Of a stretch of DNA of 64,000 bases, positions 1-11,751 are shown one piece after another. The notes under the pieces were generated by a model that made no database searches, had not been told where the DNA came from, and saw only the letters and a program-made list of their open reading frames with translations. Within the stretch, counting starts at the first letter, position 1. Each line of letters starts with the position of its first letter. The DNA comes from Medicago truncatula (Eukaryota; Streptophyta; Magnoliopsida; Fabales; Fabaceae), in the NCBI RefSeq assembly GCF_003473485.1, contig NC_053043.1, positions 11,914,001-11,978,000 on the forward strand, given 5' to 3'. Made by a program: the position numbers and the translations under genes.

Positions 1-667
1 TGAGAAATATTATGGGGGCTTGAAGTCGAAAATAAAACTAAAGGCACCAAAATTTTTTTTTAACTCAAACTAATATTTTTTATTTTTTATTTTCTAGTAA
101 CACAACCAATATTTCCCTTACTATATAAGTTTTTAAGTATCAAAACATGAATTACTATGAAATTATAATGGATTTGATTTAGAATCAACCATTTTTAAAG
201 AGAAGGTTCTCTTCCTTCTCTCTATACATCCTTCGCCATGTCCTAATGGTTGCAACCATCAACAACCATTTTTTTCTCCTACATCACCCAAAGAGGGAGC
301 ATGAGATTTGTCCTCACATACTTCAACATTTCTGCAATCATGGAGAATTCTGCCCTCCTTTTTGTACCCCCATAAACTTACCATCATTAGACCATTCATC
401 GGCAAAACCTCTGAACTACTCCTATTATGCCAAATTTTTCTATGAATGAGAAGAACCACCATAACTCTGTTTTCCTATACACGAGTCTTCTTCTTCCAAG
501 TAAATACGGGGAATGATGTTCTCCTCATGTATTCTCTTTAAGAACCGTCACTTCCATAACCATATGACTAGATTTGAGTTTGTTTATTTCAGGGCAAGGG
601 TGGGTATATGCATCACAACCTCTGTGAACGATCTACCTAAAAACACTTTGTTATCATTGAAATCTCT
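1..667. other. Intergenic, no gene recognised
   Basis: AT-rich DNA with only short open frames that lack any recognisable domain. Nothing in it supports a gene. Confidence 0.5.
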
Positions 668-777
668 GTTTGGATGGAGGAATGTTTTGAGGGAATTCAA
701 CTACTTTGAGATGAATTCAAACAATATAATTCACCTTAAAGTAGTTGAATTCCCTCAAAACATTCCCCCATCCAAAC
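668..777. repeat. Foldback MITE-like hairpin
   Basis: Two 40-base arms (668-707 and 738-777) are reverse complements with one mismatch and enclose a loop of about 30 bases. A near-perfect foldback of this size is typical of a small non-autonomous DNA transposon. No clear target-site duplication was identified. Confidence 0.7.
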
Positions 778-1272
778 ACACTTTAAGGGTGATATACATA
801 TATGTCGGTTCATATGTACACAACTTCGAGATGTTTATCCTCGTTTTAAACTCAACTCACATATCTTCTTCAATCTATTAAGAAATCTAGTTGTGTCTTT
901 AACCCCTCACATCTCACAAAGCTAAAGCGACACCCTAACTTATCCATCTTTAAAGGGGTGAAGACATCTCCCACTTAGCCATGGCAGATATAAATATTCC
1001 TGAACCAACTTCATATTAGTGCAATCTGAGAAGTTCATAGAAAAAATGACCATTCATTTTGAGCCTTTGTGTAACCTAGATTCCCAGGACGACCCATAAC
1101 TTGGAGCTCATATTAAACCTAAAATCTCTTGATACTTACTCATACCATCATATAGCTAAGAATGGTTGATGGTTAGCTAGACTCGACGTTAGAAATCCAA
1201 CACATAATAACTATAACAACTATTGATGGCATGTCATATTGGAAATTGCAGGTATTTGGGTAGTCTTAAACG

Positions 1273-1976
1273 ATTACTCCATCCGTCCCCAATTATAAGC
1301 AAAAAAACTCAAATCACACTTATTAAGAAAACTAAAACATAAGAATTTTGAATATAATTGTGTTTTCTTTGGAATAAGTTTCATGGAAAGATGTAAAAAC
1401 ACTCCCTAGTACTCATGTGTGCTAAATTATAAGTTGCTTTGGAAAAAAATTTGTCCCAAATTTAAGTCGCTTTACAATTTCAATGAAGCATTAATGTTAC
1501 TTTTCTTATTGCACACTTACCTACGAGTGGTGATACATGTACATCCCCATGTGGCAATACACCTCTTACACCCACACAAAATCCTGACATGTGGCAAGGA
1601 AAAGGGAGAGGAGATGAAAGAGAAAGTATGATTGTGAGATGAAATTACCAAAATGTCCCTAATGCATGGGGTGTACAATAGGGTGTATGATTAAAGGGTG
1701 TTCATGTAACATTTTTCCTTACCTATTTATTACTCTCTATTTTCAATTCTGCAATTTATCTTTCACATACCACTTATTAAGGACAATTTTGTAAAACAAC
1801 GCATAATATATTTTTCCGTACAAAATTAATTACATTTTCATAATATGTATGAAATGTCCAAAACATCGTATATTTTAAGACAGAAGGAGAATTACGTTCG
1901 AAATCCAAAGATACATTCATTTTAATTTTTTAATTTTTTTGTTAAAGTGACATTCTATTTAAAAGAGAGGGAGTAT
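1273..1976. mobile_element. Stowaway-like MITE remnant, probably interrupted
   Basis: The left end reads TACTCCATCCGTCC and the right end GAGAGGGAGTAT, resembling the CTCCCTCCGT-type inverted ends of plant Stowaway/Tc1-mariner MITEs. The distance is larger than the roughly 300 bp of the other copies here. A further short-element signature near 1,391-1,405 suggests a nested insertion. Boundaries are approximate. Confidence 0.4.
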
Positions 1977-2199
1977 ATTCAATTGAATATTTCTCATTGG
2001 TTAAAGAATATAAAAAGATGAATGTTTGAAGCACTCTATTTTCAACACTCTTTCTATTCACTATCTTATCAGATGAAATCAAATGTATATCTCACGTGTG
2101 ATTCACTTTGATTTAAGTCGATAAAAAAGTGAATATTAGAGAGAATGTTAAAAAGATAATGTTGTTAGCATTACTAATATTAAGAATGAAAAATATTCC

Positions 2200-3090
2200 T
2201 ATTATTAATTATAAGATCCATTTCAATATTGATCAGAGCATTTCATGTTCAAATCTGAACTCTGCAATATAAAACACCACGAAAGTACAAAAGTTCAAGA
2301 TTAACTGAAAATTGCTGCACTCATATTATATGAGCCACACAGCAGAGTTCAACCTGCAAGAATTTTCATCATGAATTACCACAGAAAAAGGGAATATAAG
2401 GGTGAATAATAAGGAAATCAATAGTTTGATCCCCACCCTCAATATAAAAACTAACAATACAATACTAACATTTTTTATGCCAAAATGTACAACAGCAAAA
2501 AAGATATCTTGGAAGTAGAAATATTTCATTGATCTAGCTATGAAAATTTCAACATATATAAAGCAATCAACGACACATATATATATAACAGCAAAATAAC
2601 AAAGTGCACTAATTAATCATGTTTCTTAATGCATACACACGAGTAGCTATTCTATATATTTGAGATCTTTATATGCGATACATAAATTGCCAAAGGATAA
2701 TTAGTTGCCCTTCCATATAGGTTAAGATCTTGAGGGTTTTCAGCTATGACCTAACTAGTAGTTAGGTCTAAGATGAACCATTTTGCCTTTAGTTTCGCTT
2801 CTTTACTTCCATCGTGTTGATGCAAACACTTTCGATGATGAGATCTTAACTGGCTTGGGACTCATTTTGAAATATGTTGCTGGAAGAAAGAAAGAAAGGT
2901 TAGTGCATATATAAATACAAGAGTTGAGGATGAGAGCAAAAAAGAAGAGAATAATAGTGGTGCTCAAGTGAGGGAGACATGTTTGGTTATAGTAGTGGCT
3001 TTTGCAGGTGAAAAAGGAAGTGGAGGAATGGATCTTCTCAGCATATACCTTGAGAAACCTTGGCTGCTTTTTTGCCATTTATTTACTTTA
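2200..3090 (-). repeat. Duplicated anonymous segment, copy A
   Basis: This segment is clearly similar, in the same orientation, to 16,190-16,990. Shared blocks include the stretch around 2,510-2,575, the stretch around 2,690-2,760 and the stretch around 2,930-3,080. On the minus strand both copies carry an ATG (here at 3,078) beginning MAKKQP, a strong polypyrimidine-CCAG acceptor-like site near 2,880, and downstream the aligned frame RWK-x-RS...GK(M/I)V...RP-x-Y. In this copy that frame is cut by a stop directly after RWK. No family is recognised; it could be a small gene, a transcribed non-coding RNA or an old transposon. Confidence 0.45.
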
Positions 3091-4673
3091 TCTAAAAAAT
3101 TAGGAAAATGTTTCTTACACACCCATCCAAATGTGTATACACCATGAGAGGAAAGTTGAGTTCTTTCAAAATGTGATTTACACATGAGAGAGTTATGTGT
3201 AATCTCACACTATTCAAGAGAGAAATTATATATTATTTAAATCTTTTATATGTTTCTGTTTCATTTTGGATGGTGAGAAATTACACCTTACCATCTCATT
3301 TGTAAATCATTCATGAGAGGATCCAAATCCCCTTGAGCTAGATAAAGATAAGAGAAAGTTGTGTGATAGATGTGATACATTGATAATATGGTATGAAAAT
3401 ATAGATAAAGAGAAAATAAAGTGATGAATGGATATATAAAAATTTGATGTGTCCAAATATCATTGTTGAAAAAAATATAAAGGAAAATCAATGTGATATG
3501 CATTTTTATTTTGAAAGAAGTGTGATATTTTAGACAGTTTGTATGTGGGACAAAGCAGGGCCGGACCAAGGCATAGGTCGGGGGTGCGGTGACTTTGGAT
3601 CCATTCCCGCAGGGACCCATATTTTTTTTTTTTTGGGAGGTGGCGGGTGTTTATATCAACACTTTGTTTAAAGAGAGTCTATATAGAAAAAATTGCAATG
3701 AAGGCCCAACCCTTTATCGGACTTCATCCCAGTAGCCCTTCACCCTTTCTATTTTACAAGCAAAATTTCATTTTCAACACCCCAAAATTTCATTGGCCAA
3801 AACGCAAAACTTAAAAGTTAAATGTATAACGTAGATGCAACACGTAAAATGCAATACATATACTCCTTTTTAGAGACTAGATTTGTTTTTTATTTTGAGG
3901 ATGCTTTTTGGTGTTTCAAATCGAAGCGAACCCAAATCTGTATGTAGATTTAGTCTGGTGTGATTTTTTTATAAGTAACATCAAATGATAGAAGGTTTTC
4001 GTGTTACTAGTATGAGAGAAGTGTATCTTACTTAACTTTGTTGGGTTTTGTTCAGCCATCCATATTTTTTTATTAATAATATATAAGACGAGGTGTATTT
4101 GACACACAATGTTTCGAGATGTCAGCATAACTAGGATTTTAAAACATTGTATTATGGTGACTTGGAGTGAGCATGACTGAGATGTCAATCACCATGATTA
4201 ATGCACTTCACATTCATATATATAGAAAGAGTCCTTATCTCAAACTTAACCTAAGATCCATAAAATGGTAAGAACGACGCTCGACAAAGGTTGTGTTGGT
4301 GTCTAGTGAGGGACAATGATTTCAATTTTTCTTTTGTCCCTGGAACAATTTTAAATTCAAATATTATATACTTAAAATTGTTCTATTTTTTTATTTTTTA
4401 GCTGATCAAATACATCTTTTTTCAAGATAAAGAGCGTGCAAAATGACTTGCTCATAAACATGGTGGCTCTTTTGAGGATGCTCTCCCACAGCTGCATAAC
4501 ATTATCCTATGTTGATGCACATGGAATTGTTTCACCGGATATTGCAGTTTTGATTTCTTGCTGTCCTTTTTCAATTTCTTTTTGATAAAAAAAAAAAAAA
4601 GTATATACGTGCAGTTTTTTTTTTCTCTAAAGGAAGTGCAAATTTCTGTTTTTTTTTGTGATTTCATCAAGAG
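3091..4673. other. Intergenic, repeat-like, no gene recognised
   Basis: AT-rich sequence with short open frames only. A stretch beginning GCAGGGCCGGACC near 3,556 resembles the ends of hAT-like elements, but I found no partner end. Poly-T runs occur at 3,620 and 4,590-4,625. Confidence 0.4.
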
Positions 4674-4841
4674 TAATGATATTTGAACAACTTTTTTGCT
4701 ACAACTTTTAGGACAACCTTGTTGTGCTCTCTTTTCATTGGTCAAAAACAATGGAGAGAGAAAAATGAATAGAAAGAATAAGAAGATAACGTGAATATGA
4801 GAGAGAAAGTTGTACAAAAATGGTTGTACAAATATCATTTA
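4674..4841. mobile_element. Short MITE with TA-flanked inverted ends
   Basis: The left end AATGATATTTGAACAAC is the reverse complement, with one mismatch, of the right end GTTGTACAAATATCATT. Both are flanked by TA. The size is about 165 bp with no coding capacity. Confidence 0.6.
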
Positions 4842-5205
4842 TCTTTCATTAATGTCCAGGTGTGTCTACTTTTATTGATCGTAGTCCACCCTTAGTACGA
4901 AAATGCTAACATGACCAACAAATGGTGAGACATGCACACTCATAGGTGGCATACACACTTAAACCTCCACATAAATATGTGACATGTGTCCTAGACCCCA
5001 CAAACACTTTGCCTCTCTCCTCTTTCATCCATCTCTCTCCTCTCAAATATGTGGGGGTGTATGGGTGGTATGAAAATATAAGTGGTCTACCAATCATTTT
5101 CCCAACAAATATCCTTATGACAAGTCATACTACATAATACTAACACGTGACATGATTATTCAGCAGTTATTCAATTCCAAACTAAAAAAAATAAAGAAAA
5201 AAGAA
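4842..5205. other. Intergenic, no gene recognised
   Basis: Non-coding AT-rich DNA. Opposite-strand open frames of about 63 codons overlap each other here and show no domain. The sequence TGGTGAGACATGCACACTC and neighbours resemble dispersed repeats, but no element ends were identified. Confidence 0.4.
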
Positions 5206-6090
5206 GGGTTAATAGGCCTTTTTTTTTTTTTTTTTTTTAAATTCGGTCCTTGTAAATTTTTTTTGTTTTGGAAAACCCCATATAATTATTTTGATTTTGA
5301 AAATTAATCCTTAGAATTTTATTTTATTCGAAAATAAAATCTAGATGAATAACAGGATATAATGGATATTGATTGACACCGGTATATAAGTCATGTTATA
5401 CTGTTGAATAACAAGCCTTTAATTTTATTCTTCATGATCTAATGTTATGTTTTTTTAATTATGAATATACTTTCCAATATTTTGATTTTCTGTATAAAAA
5501 ATAAAAAAAACAAACTTTTTAATTTTGAAAGAAAAATCTGAACTTTCATTTTTAATTCTATTCTTATTATATTCATAAATTTTGAAATATTTGAAGTTGC
5601 TGAATTTTTCATTTTTTTATAAAATAAAACTTCTTAATTTCGAAAAAAAAATGAATTTTTTTAATTTTTCCAGATTTTATTTTATTAAATTTTCTAAATT
5701 TTTTTCATCTTACCAGATTTTTTAAATTATTCCATATTTTTTTTACTAAATTTTCTAGATTTTTTCATATACCAGATTTTATTTAATTTTTCCATTATTA
5801 TTTTTGTTTTTTTAATCATTTTTATTTTTCTAGATTTCAAGAATTTTTTAATTTAAAAAAAAATCATAAATGTCACGTGTACCCCATAAAAAAATAAAAA
5901 TAATTGTACAGTCAACGCGCTACGTCATCCAAAAAGGTGACGCAACATGCCACATCAGCAAAAATGCACAGTCAACTGGTCTAGGGGTTTCCAAAACAAA
6001 TTTTTTTTATAAGGACCGAATCCAAATTTATTTTTACAAGGGGCAAAACTCAAAGTGATCTATATTACAGGGGTAAAAGCCTATTAACCC
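5206..6090. mobile_element. Non-autonomous TIR element with GGGTTAATAG ends
   Basis: The element starts GGGTTAATAGGC and ends GCCTATTAACCC. The inverted similarity continues inward for several tens of bases (the 'cggtccttgtaaa' and 'acaaggggcaaa' type text). It is flanked by identical 8-base copies of AAAAAGAA at 5,198-5,205 and 6,091-6,098. The interior is extremely T-rich on this strand with no coding capacity. The 8-9 bp duplication fits a Mutator-like or hAT element; the end sequence is shared with the element at 14,978-15,320. Confidence 0.7.
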
Positions 6091-7039
6091 AAAAAGAATA
6101 GTCAGCTCTTTCTTCTTACTTTTTTTTTCCTTTCCATCTCTTTCTTTTATAATTGTCAAATGCACGATCTAACCTAACCTAATTATGACCAAAAATCAAA
6201 TAATTAGTATTCGTAATGGCAGATTGGAAGGATTAGTAACTCCATGGATGAAAATTCAAATGACCTATTTAAGCCTTCAATATTTATATTTCATTAATAA
6301 AAGAGATGAAACGTTAAAGCTTAATGATGTGTTTCGTCCTTGCAATTAGACGTCATTTAAAAATTAGTCCCTGTAATTGCTAATCCTAACAATTTACCCT
6401 TGCATTGTTTAATCATTTAAAATTTCGTCATTTGACAAACTCAATCACTGCCACGTCATCAAATTAGCAAAATGGCATGGGAATGGACAAAAATACCCTC
6501 GTCATCCATTCATGAAATGACATTTTTATCCCTTTCTTCATCTTCTTCTCATAATAAAGCCTTTCTTTTAAGATTATATTTACTAAAAAATGCTCCGTTC
6601 ATTGAAATCAATACAAATCCACAAACATTATGCTCATATTATATGCAAACTAATACAAATGCTTACCACATATAAATTAACATCCATAAAAAACATAATG
6701 GTATCTAAAAAAACCATGCAAAAGTTATACAGTGGTATTTAAAGCATCAACCAAATTAACTTCCATGCAAAAGTCGTATTTGTCACAATTCACAGATGAA
6801 GCCTTAGAGATGATAAAATACAATATTACATAACAAAACATTTATTTGTTTAACAATTCAAAGTAGATAACAAAATAGATGACTTTTTAGCCTAACTCCT
6901 TTGAACACTTAATTATGCATATAATTTATTTTGACATAATTGATTATACATACAATTACAATTGTATCTCTTTTTATGCAGTTTACATCTTTAAACATAT
7001 TTTAAACATATTATTTTACGCACAAAGTTTACAATTACA
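6091..7039. other. Intergenic, old repeat remnants
   Basis: Contains a block at about 6,325-6,480 (tcgtccttgcaatt / agtccctgtaattgc) resembling one half of an inverted-end element of the type seen elsewhere in this window. The remainder is AT-rich with no supported gene. Confidence 0.4.
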
Positions 7040-7590
7040 ATTGTAAATTCTTCAAGATGGTGATAACATTTGTGTTGGAGTGTGCGGATCTGTGGAACGG
7101 GTTGTCCATCTGTTTTTGGGTTGCAACTTCTTCTGCGACTTGTGGTCTCTTATTTGGAAGTGGTTAGCATCGTTATAGTTGACCATATTGAGTTACGAGA
7201 TCATTTTCTTCGGTCTGGTCATTTTACTGGTTTACTTTGTTCATCTCATTCTTTTTTTCGGCTGATTTGGCTTGCTTCTGTTTGGACCATTTGGAAGGAA
7301 AAGAATAACCGGGTCTTCAAAAACACGACATCGAATTTACATTTGCTTTTAGAGAAAGTTAAGTTGTTGTCTTTTGTGTGGTTAAAGGCAAAATTGTTTA
7401 CTTTTGCTTTTGACTATCATGATTGGTGGTGATACCCTCCCCTTTGTATGGGTTTAGTTATATAATTTTGTCTTAGTGCTTTCCCGTTAATCGAGTGCTA
7501 TTGTTTTGGTATCTTGTATTTAACTTTGTGCGTTTTACTTTAGCGCACCTTATACGAGGTAGACCACTTTCGTTTTTTTTAATATAATTC
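7040..7590 (+). pseudogene. 3' end of a LINE reverse-transcriptase ORF (zf-RVT remnant)
   Basis: One frame starts with a zinc-binding-type stretch of the kind found at the C terminus of plant non-LTR reverse transcriptases (C-x2-CG, then HLFLGC, then LWSLIWKWL). After a frameshift the neighbouring frame continues with the usual tail: SVWTIWKEKNNRVFKN, LLEKVKLLSFVWLKAK and a terminal YHDWW before the stop at 7,430-7,432. About 150 bases of 3' UTR-like sequence follow. The polymerase and endonuclease domains are missing, so this is a 5'-truncated, frameshifted insertion on the plus strand. The call rests on recognising the conserved tail. Confidence 0.65.
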
Positions 7591-8890
7591 ATTTTGACCT
7601 GTTAAAAAAAAATGTATCAAACTTTTTTTTAGGCAAATTAGTATCAAACATAATAAGTGTATTTTACTAAAAAAAAATTGCTCTTTCTATAATAAAAAAA
7701 TACACCAATATTTACTAAAAGAATTTTACTAAAAATATGACTCTCTTTTTCATGTTGGGATAAGCTAGGTGGTAGTGTGTATCACTCAATGAGAGGCAAG
7801 TACAAACAACAACAACAAATGGAATTTTAAAGTTCATTGCACGACATCATGAGAAGAATTTAAAGACAAAAATAGCCACAAGATTTGGTGAAGACACACA
7901 AACTCCACGACCCCACCTATCACGCATGCATACTACATATATTTGCATCTGGATCCTCTCCTGTGTAGTCCTCTTCACTAATCAAGTCTTATTTTTCTTT
8001 ACTATACTCTTTAGGTTAGAAGATTGAAGACGGTCCAAGTATTTGCCATACAGTGCATTAAATGAGTATCAAATAATTCTATTTGAGAGGATTTTACTTT
8101 CATGAATTTAGTTTGAAACCTTTCATGCAGCAGAATACTCGGAGCTTGTTAAATTTTCTATTTGTCGAAGCGTAACTAATACCGACAATAATAATGATCA
8201 AAGGAGAAAAAAGCTATAAATAGAACAATGTGAAAAAAACACATTTTAATGCGAAAGAATAAAAATCAGTGGACCTAGTTCATAAAAAAAAAAGTTCACT
8301 AAAAATCACTTATTATTCCTCTTCTCTTGTGTTGCTCTCTGTTTCTGCTTTTCTCTAAATACTCACGCACACCACTGTTGCACTATTATGCAAGTAGGGA
8401 TTTCATTCCATTTTAAACCAAACATGGCAACATCACATGTGCTAAGGAGCAAGGCCCATACTCTGATCTGACAGTGACACACACTTATTCCTTTTTTTCT
8501 TTCTATAACTTGGTGTGTACTCTCACTTGAGGAGAATCTCTGAACGATTCTCTATTTCATCTTAACTTAGGCAATTAATTAAGCCACCTAAATTGCATTG
8601 GGTCGAACCTGAAACCTTAAAAAAGAGTACACTTTCAAGTCTCAAAACAATATCATCAAATTATCATATGTCACAAAATCATTTTATTGTTTATTTTATC
8701 CAGTAAGTATCTATAAGAATTGGCTCCCTAAAAAATATAAAATACAAGAATTGGCCGTAGGTGGAATGAAAATATATTGTAGAAAAATCAATATATTCTA
8801 AAATTAATTTAATGTCTCAAACAATACACATACATATTTATCCCTAAAAAAAAATAGATTGCAATCTGTTTTCACGGGAACAAAAATTTT
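7591..8890. other. Intergenic, no gene recognised
   Basis: AT-rich sequence with many stop codons in all frames. No element ends, RNA genes or domains are recognised. Confidence 0.45.
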
Positions 8891-8899
8891 CACGTTTTG

Positions 8900-9037
8900 T
8901 CCCCGTGAGCTTAGTTCAGTTGGCAAGGATATTTCATATTATATGTAGGGGCTGGGGTTCGAACCACGGACACCCAGTTCTTCACAATTAAATTGTGTAA
9001 GCTATAGTTACTAAGCTACTTGACAAAAAAAAAAAAA
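8900..9037 (+). mobile_element. tRNA-derived SINE (family 1)
   Basis: Pol III box A-like (TTAGTTCAGTTGG) and box B-like (GGTTCGAACC) motifs lie about 45 bases apart, followed by a tRNA-unrelated body and a poly-A tail ending at 9,037. CACGTTTT occurs immediately upstream (8,891-8,898) and just after the tail (9,044-9,051), consistent with a target-site duplication. The body resembles the fragment at 12,970-13,065. Confidence 0.7.
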
Positions 9038-9187
9038 GTTTCTCACGTTTTAAACACGGGAATATAAAAGATAGATTTCATATGCAAATTTTATTCCCCA
9101 GACCAAATAATATATAAGAACTTTTTTTTTTTTTTATAAAAATTTATACCAAACATGAGACTTTTATATATTTTCAACCCATTCTTT

Positions 9188-9192
<5 letters not shown>

Positions 9193-9231
<39 letters not shown>
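9193..9231. repeat. (TA)n microsatellite
   Basis: An uninterrupted run of AT dinucleotides. Confidence 0.9.
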
Positions 9232-9236
<5 letters not shown>

Positions 9237-10050
9237 CCAACGAAACTCTCAATTTCTCTGTAAACTTTCTCATTCATTCCTCTAGAATGGGTGGTTTTAG
9301 GTCATTTTTTGACTTAAAATCATTCCTTTACATCTTTTTTTCTCTTTTCTTTCAATTTAAATAAGTGGTTTTCACATATATCTTGTTTTTTCTTGTGTTT
9401 TTGTGATTTCGTCGTCTAATTGCGGCGTGTGTTAGTGGTCTTATGTGGCGATTGATTTCGCGTCTTGTCGCGGTGTTCGTTTAGTTCATATTAAGAGATC
9501 GATATAAGTCAATTACAAGTTAAATCAATGATCTGGACATCAACGTTGCAGATCCGAAAGTATGGAAAGCTATGCATAGTGGCGAAGCCACCGTTGACAC
9601 GATAATGCCCCACATTCAAAATCCATGTCATCGACGTCATGCATTGTCGTTAGATGGATAACGGTTATGGGTGAAATGGTAGAGAGATTTCTTCCTAGTG
9701 CTTTCTAGATCTCTTTGTTCGGGTTCTCATTTAGTTTATGATGTTTTTTTTTTCTCTCTATATGTATGTCTCTTAGTTGTTGGATTAATCCAACTTCTAG
9801 CCATAACGCAAAAGAGATGATTACATGGACGAGTAGCGTAGGAGAGGATCCAGATCCTAATATTTCAAATTTAAGACCGATTCCTTATGTATATAATATT
9901 TTCAAATTCAATGCAGTAATGAAAAATAAAGTCAATAAAAAAAATTAAGAACCTAATAAAGGCCAATCGTTTTTATTTAGGAATCAAAATACTAAACATC
10001 ATAAAGTAAGCAAAATATGCTTTACAATTACAATTGATTGATTCTCTAAT
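9232..10050. other. Intergenic downstream of the BBE-like gene
   Basis: A relatively GC-richer patch at about 9,400-9,720 (gtcgcggtgttcg, ggcgaagccaccg) may be the untranslated end of a retroelement, but no coding domain is present. The last 100 bases are the 3' flank of the minus-strand oxidase. Confidence 0.35.
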
Positions 10051-11685
10051 CTAAGCTTTTCTTGGAAGAATGGGAATACTTTGTTCATTCCTGAAAAAGT
10101 TACCAGGATCAACCGCAGTCTTAATCTTAACCAACCTGTCAAAATTATTATTAAAGTACATAGTACCATAAACTTTACCTTCTTGATAACTATTCTTACC
10201 AAAACTATTAATCCCAATATCAAGGTCTCTATAATTTATATAAGCACTTCTAGGATTCTTTGACACAAAAGGTGTCATGTAACTATGAAGTACCTTAGCT
10301 TGATTCAAAAAACCAACTGTTGCATTAGGTGATGGATCATCCCAATTCACTGAATATTGAATTTTGAACAAATTTCCAGCACGGTGAGGAAATGGCGTTG
10401 CATCGGCCGGAATCTCAGCGATTTTTCCACCATAAGGGTTGAAAACAAATCCAATTTTTCCTAACTCAATCATCTTTTTCCATATCCCTTCCAAATCATC
10501 TTTTGAAATAGCTTTCTGAACATAATCAGATTTTCTCTTACCTAAACCCGCCGAATTAACATTCCTATCCAAAAGATTCACCGGTTTCTTGCCATTTTTA
10601 AGACTCAATTCATCGTTATACCATAGAACAGAATTAATCCAACTCAATTCAATACAATCTTTTTTCTTCAAACCTAAACGTGGAAATTCCTTCCCTAAAA
10701 TCTTTACTACCTCGTCAGCGCGGCCTAGAAACAATGCAACAACAGAAGCTCTAATAGTTTTTGTTCCTTTGACAACCGTAGAAGATTTAGGTTGCAAAAG
10801 AAGCCTCATGAAAATCCTATTATCAGTTGTTGGAGCAACTTGTTGCCATTGAACAACAAGATCAGTTGCATTCTGTTCCAATGTTTTCTCAATTCGGAAA
10901 ACAGTAACGGTTTTAGGAACCGCTACTAATTTAATGGTATAAGACAGAACAACACCAAAACTAGCACCACCACCGCCTCGTATAGCCCAAAAAAGATCTT
11001 CACCCATTGATTTCCTATTCAAAAGCCTTCCCTTAACATCAACAATTTCAGCATCAATAATATTATCAACAGATAAACCATATTTTCTCAACATTGCACC
11101 ATACCCTCCACCACTGACGTGACCACCAACACCGACAGTTGGACACACACCAGCAGGAAATCCATGAACTTTACTCTTTTCAGAAATTCTGTAGTAAACT
11201 TCACCAAGTGTAGCACCAGCTTGAATATAAGCAACTTCATTTTTTATATCAACATTGATTGTTCTTAGATTAAACATATCAAGTATGATAAAGGGTTGGT
11301 TAGAGATGTATGAAATACCCTCGTAATCATGTCCACCGCTTCTTATTTTGATTTGAATGTTGACTTGCTTAGCACATATTACAGTGGATTGGACATGCGA
11401 AGGTTGTTTTGGAGTGACTATGAGTAATGGTTTTGTTATTGAAGTTGTGTTGAAACGTGCGTTACGGATGTAGTTTTGAAGGACAGTGGAAAATGAAAGG
11501 TTTGTTTGGGAGAAAACAATGTTGGAGATTGATGGATCTTTTGTGTTTTGTGTGAGACAGTGAAGGAAAGTGGTGTATAAAGAATCTGTTTTTGTTCTTG
11601 CAGCCAAGGATGAAGACAAGAGAGTAAGAAGAAAAAGAGTTAAAGAAAAGAAAAAGAGTAAGGAAAATGGTTTTGATTTTGTCAT
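10051..11685 (-). CDS. Berberine bridge enzyme-like FAD-linked oxidase
   Basis: Intronless gene for a secreted flavoprotein of the BBE-like/reticuline-oxidase family, which oxidises alcohols, sugars or alkaloid-type substrates with reduction of oxygen or another acceptor. Residues 1 to about 28 form a hydrophobic signal peptide (LLFFFSLTLFLLTLL). The FAD domain carries SGGHDYEG with His119 and AGVCPTVGVGGHVSGGG with Cys181. Their 62-residue spacing equals that of the bicovalent FAD anchors His104/Cys166 of the poppy archetype. The C-terminal berberine domain has YINYRDLDIG, FDRLVKIKTAVDPGNFF and RNEQSIP. An in-frame ATG at 11,751 would add 22 residues, but a TATAAAA box lies between it and the ATG used here (11,685). 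That ATG also places the signal peptide at the N terminus and gives 544 residues, normal for the family. The substrate cannot be told from the sequence. Confidence 0.93.
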   Translation of the reverse strand: MTKSKPFSLLFFFSLTLFLLTLLSSSLAARTKTDSLYTTFLHCLTQNTKDPSISNIVFSQTNLSFSTVLQNYIRNARFNTTSITKPLLIVTPKQPSHVQSTVICAKQVNIQIKIRSGGHDYEGISYISNQPFIILDMFNLRTINVDIKNEVAYIQAGATLGEVYYRISEKSKVHGFPAGVCPTVGVGGHVSGGGYGAMLRKYGLSVDNIIDAEIVDVKGRLLNRKSMGEDLFWAIRGGGGASFGVVLSYTIKLVAVPKTVTVFRIEKTLEQNATDLVVQWQQVAPTTDNRIFMRLLLQPKSSTVVKGTKTIRASVVALFLGRADEVVKILGKEFPRLGLKKKDCIELSWINSVLWYNDELSLKNGKKPVNLLDRNVNSAGLGKRKSDYVQKAISKDDLEGIWKKMIELGKIGFVFNPYGGKIAEIPADATPFPHRAGNLFKIQYSVNWDDPSPNATVGFLNQAKVLHSYMTPFVSKNPRSAYINYRDLDIGINSFGKNSYQEGKVYGTMYFNNNFDRLVKIKTAVDPGNFFRNEQSIPILPRKA

Positions 11686-11727
11686 GTTTGTGTAACTGTG
11701 ATGAAAAATAGTGAAGGATTTGTGCGG

Positions 11728-11734
11728 TTTTATA
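11728..11734 (-). promoter_or_regulatory. TATA box of the BBE-like gene
   Basis: TATAAAA on the minus strand lies about 45 bases upstream of the chosen ATG at 11,685 and downstream of the alternative in-frame ATG at 11,751. With transcription starting roughly 30 bases downstream, only the inner ATG would be in the mRNA. Prediction from sequence only. Confidence 0.5.
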
Positions 11735-11751
11735 GAGAAGGATTGAGGCAT

